DNA from: Legionellales bacterium
Lineage (GTDB): Bacteria; Pseudomonadota; Gammaproteobacteria; WLWR01
Length of the DNA stretch: 10,466 nucleotides
Assembly: GCA_012103495.1 (NCBI GenBank)
Contig: WLWR01000040.1
Coordinates: 1-10,466, forward strand
Direction: 5' to 3'
Shown: piece after piece, positions 5,951 to 10,466 of the stretch
Position numbering within the stretch: position 1 is the stretch's first letter
Layout: every line of letters begins with the position of its first letter
Made by a program: the position numbers and the translations under genes
Notes under the pieces: generated by a model
What the model was told of the DNA's origin: nothing
What the model saw: only the letters and a program-made list of their open reading frames with translations
The model's database searches: none

Positions 5951-7165
5951 TTAATAATCCATCCCCATGACTTCTTGTACCACTTCTAAGGTTTGCTTGG
6001 CTTCATCCCTAGCACGCTCACTGCCTTCGGCCAAAATGCTTTTGACTAGATTGAGATCTTGTTCATAGTCACGCGCGGCGGTTTGAATCGGTGCCAATTC
6101 TTGATTGATCGCATCGATCAGTGGCCGTTTGCAATCAATGCAGCCAATGCTAGCGCTACGGCAACCGTGTTGTACCCATTGTTTAACTTGCTCATCACCA
6201 TACACTTGATGCAATTGCCATACAGGGCATTTTTCTGGTTCCCCCGGGTCAGTACGTTTCACGCGAGCCGGGTCGGTTGGCATGGTTAATATTTTACGCT
6301 CCACTTGTTCGGGGGGTTCACGCAAGCTGATGGTATTGGCGTAAGATTTTGACATTTTCTGACCATCCACCCCCGGCAATCGACAAGCCGGTGTCAACAT
6401 CACCTCCGGTTCTGGCAAAATTATTTTGCCAGAACCGGTGAGATAACCTAGCAATCGTTCCTTATCACCCAATGAAATATTGGGTTGGGTCTCCAGCAAA
6501 GCTTGAGCCTTAGCAAGCGACTCATGCTCCCCTTCTTGCTGATATTGCACGCGCAAGCCACGATAGAGCTTGGCATTTTTCTTCCCCATTTTGGTAATGG
6601 CGGTTTCGGCTAACTCGGTAAAGTCTGCTTCACGACCGTATAGATGGTTGAATCGGCGAGCAATTTCACGGGTTAATTCGACATGGGACACTTGATCTTC
6701 TCCCACCGGCACCAAGTCGGCGCGATAAATCAAAATGTCAGCACTTTGCAATACCGGATAACCTAAAAAGCCATAGGTCGCCAAGTCGCGCCCAGCTAAT
6801 TTTTCCTGCTGTTCCTTATACGTTGGCACACGTTCCAACCAACCCAACGGGGTTAACATGGATAGCAATAAATGTAATTGCGCGTGTTCAGGAACCCACG
6901 ATTGAATAAATAAACACGCCGATCCAGGATTCAATCCCACCGCCAACCAATCGACTGCCATTTGCCAAATATTTTGTTCAATATCGTAGGGATTTTCATA
7001 ATGGGTGGTCAACGCATGCCAATCGACAATGGTAAAAAAACACTCATACTCATGCTGCAATTGCAGCCAATTTTTTAGTACCCCGTGATAATGCCCTAAA
7101 TGCAATTTACCAGTGGGTCGCATCCCGGATAAAACTCGGGAATGCTGAAAAACAGGGGTAGACAA
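5951..7165 (-). CDS. trpS: Tryptophanyl-tRNA synthetase, long form with four-Cys array
   Basis: This cytoplasmic class I synthetase charges tRNA-Trp using ATP. The 404-residue protein has the HIGH-type motif HLGH (22-25), GEDQVSHVELTREIARRFN (155-173) and the KMSKS loop (270-274). It is longer than the common enzyme of about 330-340 residues because of an extra segment between about 180 and 255, as in a subgroup of bacterial TrpRS. The C-terminal domain holds C313, C335, C342 and C345 in CX21CX6CX2C spacing, resembling the iron-sulfur site known in Thermotoga TrpRS. The start is TTG (7163-7165), preceded by a strong AGAGGAG (7174-7180) at 8 nt. The alternative Met15 would remove the first strand of the Rossmann fold, so TTG is preferred. 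It lies 15 bp after yciO and abuts scpA. Confidence 0.96.
   Translation of the reverse strand: MSTPVFQHSRVLSGMRPTGKLHLGHYHGVLKNWLQLQHEYECFFTIVDWHALTTHYENPYDIEQNIWQMAVDWLAVGLNPGSACLFIQSWVPEHAQLHLLLSMLTPLGWLERVPTYKEQQEKLAGRDLATYGFLGYPVLQSADILIYRADLVPVGEDQVSHVELTREIARRFNHLYGREADFTELAETAITKMGKKNAKLYRGLRVQYQQEGEHESLAKAQALLETQPNISLGDKERLLGYLTGSGKIILPEPEVMLTPACRLPGVDGQKMSKSYANTISLREPPEQVERKILTMPTDPARVKRTDPGEPEKCPVWQLHQVYGDEQVKQWVQHGCRSASIGCIDCKRPLIDAINQELAPIQTAARDYEQDLNLVKSILAEGSERARDEAKQTLEVVQEVMGMDY
6131..6229 (-). other. Cysteine array of TrpRS, CX21CX6CX2C (candidate metal or Fe-S site)
   Basis: The segment codes for TrpRS residues 313-345, including C313 in EKCPVW, C335 in HGCRSAS, and C342 and C345 in GCIDCKRP. 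The Thermotoga maritima enzyme is reported to bind a [4Fe-4S] cluster with a CX22CX6CX2C array in the anticodon-binding region; the spacing here differs by one residue in the first interval. Cluster binding is inferred from spacing; zinc is an alternative. Confidence 0.65.
6406..6438. repeat. Perfect 15-bp inverted repeat inside trpS
   Basis: The arms at 6406-6420 and 6424-6438 are exact reverse complements separated by TTA, so the trpS message can fold into a 15-bp hairpin with a 3-nt loop. The arms encode residues T243 to E254 (TGSGKIILPEPE), in the extra segment of the long TrpRS form. The segment ILPEP appears to be a family feature, so the palindrome more likely arises from codon choice than from an inserted element. 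No T run follows, so it is not a standard terminator. Confidence 0.8.
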
Positions 7166-7173
7166 CGCTTTGA

Positions 7174-7180
7174 CTCCTCT
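7174..7180 (-). promoter_or_regulatory. Strong ribosome-binding site deciding the trpS TTG start
   Basis: AGAGGAG lies immediately after the yciO TAA and 8 nt before the TTG at 7163-7165. It is the best Shine-Dalgarno sequence in the window and supports TTG as the trpS start over downstream ATG codons. A strong site paired with a weak start codon may tune expression. Confidence 0.75.
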
Positions 7181-7801
7181 TTACTCAAATGGGGTAGGAT
7201 CACCTTTGCCATGACGAATCACTTGTGGATATTCGCCGGTTAAATCAACCACCGTGGTAGGTTCATGACCGCAATTACCACCATCAATAATCAAATCGAC
7301 TTGCTTCCCTAGCAAATCGCGAATGGCATCGGGTTCACTCAAGGGCGCATCGGCCGCCGGTAAAATTAATGTCGTACTCATCAAGGGTGCTTCCAACGCT
7401 TCCAGCAAGGCTAAGGTAATGGTATTGTCAGGCACTCGCAATCCCAGAGTCCGTCGTTTGGGATGCAACATGCGACGTGGTACTTCACTGGTCGCTGGGA
7501 GGATGAAAGTATAAGCGCCTGGTGTGAACGCTTTTAACAAACGAAAAACCGTGTTGCTTACTTGTGCGTAAGTGCCTAAATCCGCAAGATCACGACAAAC
7601 TAAAGTTAAATTATGATTTTTATCCAGCTGGCGAATACGACGAATGCGATCTAACGCTTGCTTATCACCCAATTGACATCCCAGCGCGTAACCAGAATCG
7701 GTGGGATACACAATCAGGCCACCATGTTTAACCATGTACACAGCTTCACGGATAAGTCTGGCTTGCGGATTGTCGGGATGAATCGAAAAGAATTGCGTCA
7801 T
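7181..7801 (-). CDS. yciO: YciO, Sua5/YciO/YrdC-family protein
   Basis: YciO is a paralogue of TsaC/Sua5, the enzymes that make L-threonylcarbamoyl-AMP for the tRNA modification t6A. The cellular role of YciO itself is not firmly established. The 206-residue protein contains GGLIVYPTDSGYALGC (27-42), RIRQLDKNHNLTLVCRDL (55-72), TPGAYTFILPA (93-103), TLGLRVPDN (118-126) and DLIIDGG (169-175). It is the single-domain form without a Sua5 C-terminal domain. The frame is open to 7822, but starting at the ATG at 7799-7801 gives the same length and opening (MTQFFSIHPDNP) as E. coli YciO as I remember it. A start at 7822 adds seven residues; neither start has a good Shine-Dalgarno sequence. It is first in the operon with trpS, scpA, scpB and rluB. 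Confidence 0.92.
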   Translation of the reverse strand: MTQFFSIHPDNPQARLIREAVYMVKHGGLIVYPTDSGYALGCQLGDKQALDRIRRIRQLDKNHNLTLVCRDLADLGTYAQVSNTVFRLLKAFTPGAYTFILPATSEVPRRMLHPKRRTLGLRVPDNTITLALLEALEAPLMSTTLILPAADAPLSEPDAIRDLLGKQVDLIIDGGNCGHEPTTVVDLTGEYPQVIRHGKGDPTPFE

Positions 7802-7806
7802 AACTT

Positions 7807-7835
7807 TTGCTGTGTCCATCAAAGTTTGCTATATT
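7807..7835 (+). promoter_or_regulatory. Putative extended -10 promoter of yciB
   Basis: TATATT (7830-7835) matches five of six -10 positions and is preceded by TGC (7827-7829), forming an extended -10. TTGCTG (7807-7812) stands 17 bp upstream as a weak -35. Transcription would start near 7842, giving a leader of about 35 nt before the ATG at 7877. The -35 box falls in the short stretch between the two possible yciO starts. A divergent minus-strand promoter for yciO should also lie in this AT-rich gap, but I could not identify a convincing one. Confidence 0.5.
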
Positions 7836-7876
7836 AATTCAAATTTTCTTTGAGATCCATTAACCGTCATCACTTC

Positions 7877-8428
7877 ATGAAACTTTTATTTGATTTTTTT
7901 CCCATCGCTTTATTTTTCCTAGTTTACCAGTGGGTGGACATTTACGCCGCCACCGCGGTAGCAATGATTGCCTCCGTGGTACAAGTGAGCTTCTATTGGT
8001 TTCTCCACAAACGAGTGGAACCCATGCATTTAATTACGCTGGTCTTGATCATTTTACTAGGGGGCGCCACCCTTATCCTGCAAAACGAATGGTTCATTAA
8101 ATGGAAACCTACCGTGATCAACTGGCTGTTTGCTGTTATTTTATTTAGTAGTCATTATTGGAGCCAGACACCACTACTGCAACGAATGCTCAATCAGCAA
8201 ATTAGTTTGCCCAACGCCATTTGGTTACGCCTGAGTTACTCATGGATTGTATTTTTCAGCTTGATGGGAACGTTGAATTTGATCATCGCCTATACCTTCA
8301 GCACCGATGTGTGGGTGCATTTCAAATTGTTTGGAATGTTAGGACTTACCTTGGTGTTTGTCGTCATACAAGCCATTTTCCTTGCCAAACATGTCAGTCC
8401 AATGCCGCAGACTTCGGATGATCATTAA
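7877..8428 (+). CDS. yciB: YciB inner membrane protein (intracellular septation protein A family)
   Basis: YciB is a small multi-pass inner membrane protein linked to cell-envelope synthesis and division; the septation name comes from Shigella, and its biochemical activity is not known. The 183-residue product starts with the family opening MKLLFDFFPIALFFLVYQ and contains DIYAATAVAM (21-30), FIKWKPTVINWLFA (73-86) and VWVHFKLFGMLGLTL (about 142-156). About five hydrophobic segments are visible. The frame extends upstream to a TTG at 7850, but the ATG at 7877 matches the family start. No clear Shine-Dalgarno sequence precedes either. The gene is transcribed alone, divergent from yciO and convergent with the lipid-transport ATPase. 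The same neighbourhood of yciB-type, yciO and rluB genes recalls the enteric yci region. Confidence 0.92.
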   Translation: MKLLFDFFPIALFFLVYQWVDIYAATAVAMIASVVQVSFYWFLHKRVEPMHLITLVLIILLGGATLILQNEWFIKWKPTVINWLFAVILFSSHYWSQTPLLQRMLNQQISLPNAIWLRLSYSWIVFFSLMGTLNLIIAYTFSTDVWVHFKLFGMLGLTLVFVVIQAIFLAKHVSPMPQTSDDH

Positions 8429-8467
8429 CAACCAATTATTTTTTGACCGAACAGCACTGGTTGTTAA
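8425..8467. repeat. 10-bp inverted repeat overlapping the yciB stop codon
   Basis: TTAACAACCA (8425-8434) and TGGTTGTTAA (8458-8467) are perfect reverse complements around a 23-nt loop. The left arm includes the TAA stop of yciB. Neither strand has a T run directly after the stem, so it is not a standard intrinsic terminator. It may protect the mRNA 3' end or act with another termination signal between the convergent genes. Confidence 0.5.
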
Positions 8468-8495
8468 CTGCTTGTGATACACCTTAAAGGGACTA

Positions 8496-8514
8496 GAGCG
8501 TGTTGCTCGGTTTT
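8496..8514 (+). terminator. Weak terminator-like hairpin between yciB and mlaF
   Basis: GAGC and GCTC form a 4-bp stem with a 5-nt loop, followed by GGTTTT on the plus strand. The stem is short for an intrinsic terminator, so this is a weak call. It is the best T-tailed hairpin in the 115-bp gap between the two convergent genes; on the minus strand the stem is followed by TAGTCCCTTT, which is worse. Confidence 0.22.
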
Positions 8515-8543
8515 CTGTCATCCACCATCTTCAACCTCATCCC

Positions 8544-9281
8544 TCACTGTTTAAAATATTGTTGAATCTCCGAATGTGATTGCTGGCGCAATTCGGCCAG
8601 TGGGCAATGAGCTAACACGCGCCCCTCCCCTAAGAAAACAATTTTATCAGTCACGGTTGCTAATAATTTCACATCGTGCGTCACCATCACCACCGTCAAA
8701 CCCAAAGTATCACGCAATTCAACAATTAACTGGGAAAAACTGTTCGATCCTTTAGGATCCAACCCCGAGGTGGGTTCATCAAAAAATAACAATTGTGGAT
8801 CCAAAGCAATGGCGCGCGCGGCGGCGGCGCGTTTGCGCATACCACCGCTTAACTCAGAGGGATATTTATCAGCCGCGGTCAATGGCAAACCCACTAAATG
8901 AATTTTCAACAATGCCAATTCCCGTTGTTGTGCCCTAGTCAGTTGGGTAAATTCATCCATTGGAAACATGATGTTTTGCAACACAGTCAGCGAACTAAAT
9001 AAAGCCCCGCCTTGAAACATCATACCCCATGAACAGCGTATCCGCTGAGCCGTTGGCGCATCGCAGTGCCAAACATCAACCCCAAACACTTTGATTTGCC
9101 CAGCGGTGGGACGATTCAACATTAAAATACTGCGCAAAATGGTGGTTTTCCCTGCGCCACTGGCACCAATAATGGCATGGATTTCACCATGATTCACACT
9201 GAAACTGACATCTTGATGAATGATTTGATCACCAAATGCCGTACGCAAATGGCATACGTCAATCACCGGTTCAGCAACCAT
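8544..9281 (-). CDS. MlaF-type ATP-binding subunit of a lipid ABC transporter
   Basis: This cytoplasmic ATPase should power the MlaE-type permease encoded just upstream, in a transporter of the Mla class that moves phospholipids or other lipids between the two membranes. The 245-residue protein has Walker A GASGAGKT (39-46), Q-loop glutamine Q90 in MMFQGGALF, signature LSGGM (144-148), Walker B LLFFDEP (164-170) with a following D-loop TSGLDP, and the switch histidine H202. The run MRKRAAAARAIA after the signature matches the family's MRKR pattern. The frame is open to 9332, inside the permease gene, but the ATG at 9279-9281, one base after the permease stop, gives the standard N-terminus and implies coupling. 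It is named by family only because the order and neighbours differ from the standard mlaFEDCB operon. Confidence 0.9.
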   Translation of the reverse strand: MVAEPVIDVCHLRTAFGDQIIHQDVSFSVNHGEIHAIIGASGAGKTTILRSILMLNRPTAGQIKVFGVDVWHCDAPTAQRIRCSWGMMFQGGALFSSLTVLQNIMFPMDEFTQLTRAQQRELALLKIHLVGLPLTAADKYPSELSGGMRKRAAAARAIALDPQLLFFDEPTSGLDPKGSNSFSQLIVELRDTLGLTVVMVTHDVKLLATVTDKIVFLGEGRVLAHCPLAELRQQSHSEIQQYFKQ

Positions 9282-9282
9282 G

Positions 9283-10431
9283 TTAAATCTCAGCCCAACT
9301 GTAAAAAATCGAAAACAATGCATCGGCAACAATAATTAAGAAAATTGCTTGCACCACACTTTGCGTGGTTTTGCGCCCCACACTTTCAGCGCTGCCCGAC
9401 ACTTGGAATCCCTGGTAACAACCAACAATAGCAATCAGTAAAGCAAATACCGGTGCTTTGACCATTCCCATAAAATAATTTTTCATCGGTACATTTTGTT
9501 GAAAACGCAGTAAAAAATCATAATAACCAATATCAAACATACCTTTGGTCATCAGCATACTACCCAGCACACCAAATACATCCGACCATAAAGTTAACAA
9601 TGGCAAAGCAATGATCAAGCCAATTACTCTAGGCGACACCAAGTGTTCAATGGGAGACAAGCCCATGGTATACATCGCGTCAATTTCTTCATTGGCTTTC
9701 ATCAACCCCAGTTGGGCGGTAAACGATGAACTGGTTCGACCGGCAATAATAATAGCGGTAATCAAAGGCGCAAATTCGCGCAAAATAGCAATGCCCGACA
9801 AGTCGACAACAAACACATCCGCGCCGTACAGCTTTAATTGCACACCGAGTTGATATGCCAATACAATGCCAATTAAAAACGATAGCAATGCCACAATGGG
9901 TAAAGCATGAAATCCAGACAATTCAATAGTGGATGCAATGCTTGCGGCACGAAATCGCCGAGGATGGCGTAGTGCATGAAACACGTTGAGCATCACCTCA
10001 CCCATCATCACAATTACCCCATCGACTTGGCTCAACTTAGCACAGGTTTCTCGTCCCAAAGCATGCAACCAGTGGAATGGTTTGCCTACTTGGCGAACAT
10101 CGGTTAAGTCAGCCGTTTGCTGCATTACCAATTCATATAATTCCTTAGCAGCCTCAGACAACCCTTGCACCTTGACGGTCTTATCATGATTGGTAAACCA
10201 ATGGACTAGCTTGACCAGTAGCAAGGCTCCAGCCGTATCCAGTGCTTCCAATGACGAAGCATCCACACACACTGTTTTGATGGTTGATAATGCTGCTTGA
10301 TCACAAATGGCCTGTTCCACCTGGTCAATGGTCTGAATACACCAACGACCGGTTAAATACAAAGTATCCCGCGTATCATTCCAATGAAATAAAGTCGTGG
10401 ATGATGGATGAGTTGGTGATTGTTGTGGCAT
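9283..10431 (-). CDS. MlaE-type lipid ABC permease with fused N-terminal STAS domain
   Basis: The 382-residue product joins an N-terminal STAS domain (about 12-110, with LEALDTAGALLLVKL at 61-75, like MlaB) to an MlaE permease (about 135-382). The permease has the family core REFAPLITAIIIAGRTSSS (218-236), followed by AQLGLMKANEEIDAMYTMG (239-257), and about five hydrophobic segments. In the standard Mla system MlaB is a separate protein that binds MlaF; here the fusion should supply that role in cis. The ATG at 10429-10431 is preceded in frame by a TAA, so the start is limited to this ATG. AAGG lies 13 nt upstream, too far for a strong site. It is the first gene of a pair with the ATPase. 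STAS-MlaE fusions are a known architecture in Gram-negative bacteria, usually followed by ATPase, MCE and lipoprotein genes. Confidence 0.92.
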   Translation of the reverse strand: MPQQSPTHPSSTTLFHWNDTRDTLYLTGRWCIQTIDQVEQAICDQAALSTIKTVCVDASSLEALDTAGALLLVKLVHWFTNHDKTVKVQGLSEAAKELYELVMQQTADLTDVRQVGKPFHWLHALGRETCAKLSQVDGVIVMMGEVMLNVFHALRHPRRFRAASIASTIELSGFHALPIVALLSFLIGIVLAYQLGVQLKLYGADVFVVDLSGIAILREFAPLITAIIIAGRTSSSFTAQLGLMKANEEIDAMYTMGLSPIEHLVSPRVIGLIIALPLLTLWSDVFGVLGSMLMTKGMFDIGYYDFLLRFQQNVPMKNYFMGMVKAPVFALLIAIVGCYQGFQVSGSAESVGRKTTQSVVQAIFLIIVADALFSIFYSWAEI

Positions 10432-10466
10432 CGGTAAAACTACGCCTTATTGCTCTCTGCCATAAT

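Noticed and set aside
5661..5954. 97-codon plus-strand frame opposite scpA
   Set aside because: It lies antisense to a clear scpA coding region, and its composition is what the opposite strand of such a gene gives.
8811..8836. GC-rich GCG-repeat tract in the ATPase gene
   Set aside because: It encodes the RAAAARA run after the ABC signature, where the family normally has an Arg- and Ala-rich helix. It is in frame and unlikely to be a mobile or slippage element.
9545..9853. 102-codon plus-strand frame opposite the MlaE-type permease
   Set aside because: It is the shadow of a well-supported permease gene and has no motif or ribosome-binding site.
1..10466. Search for CRISPR arrays, tRNAs, insertion sequences, phage genes, and toxin or defence modules
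   Set aside because: I saw no spaced direct repeats, tRNA-like folds with the T-loop signature, transposase frames or defence domains. All the larger frames belong to known housekeeping or envelope families.

Overview
The window reads as chromosomal DNA from a gammaproteobacterium of moderate to low GC content. RimO, RluB, YciO and YciB look, from memory, very close to their enterobacterial counterparts. The presence of scpA/scpB points to an SMC-ScpAB condensin rather than MukBEF, so the lineage is probably outside the Enterobacterales. A Legionellales-like or similar low-GC lineage is possible, but the sequence does not settle it. There is no sign of a phage, integron, CRISPR array, insertion sequence or tRNA. 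Genes are tightly packed and mostly housekeeping.

Layout, left to right. (1) Positions 1-2060, minus strand: the edge of a surface-polysaccharide locus, with a GT4 glycosyltransferase followed by a Wzm-like ABC-2 permease that runs off the left edge. A terminator-like hairpin and a promoter with a palindromic spacer separate the two genes. (2) Positions 2061-2406: a 346-bp region with two compact hairpins and a probable rimO promoter. (3) Positions 2407-3723, plus strand: rimO, standing alone. (4) Positions 3761-7801, minus strand: a compact gene row read in the order yciO, trpS, scpA, scpB, rluB, with overlaps or very short gaps that imply one transcript and translational coupling. (5) Positions 7877-8428, plus strand: yciB, divergent from the yciO operon. 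(6) Positions 8544-10431, minus strand: an MlaE-type lipid permease with a fused N-terminal STAS domain, then its MlaF-type ATPase. No MCE-domain gene follows inside the window.

Functionally, the window joins translation and ribosome modification (trpS, rimO, rluB), chromosome condensation (scpAB) and envelope work (polysaccharide export, YciB, Mla-type lipid transport). I see no obviously novel multi-gene system. The points most worth following are a four-cysteine CX21CX6CX2C array in TrpRS that matches the known iron-sulfur TrpRS spacing, a perfect 15-bp inverted repeat inside trpS, the MlaEF pair lacking an MCE partner, and the structured 346-bp gap before rimO.
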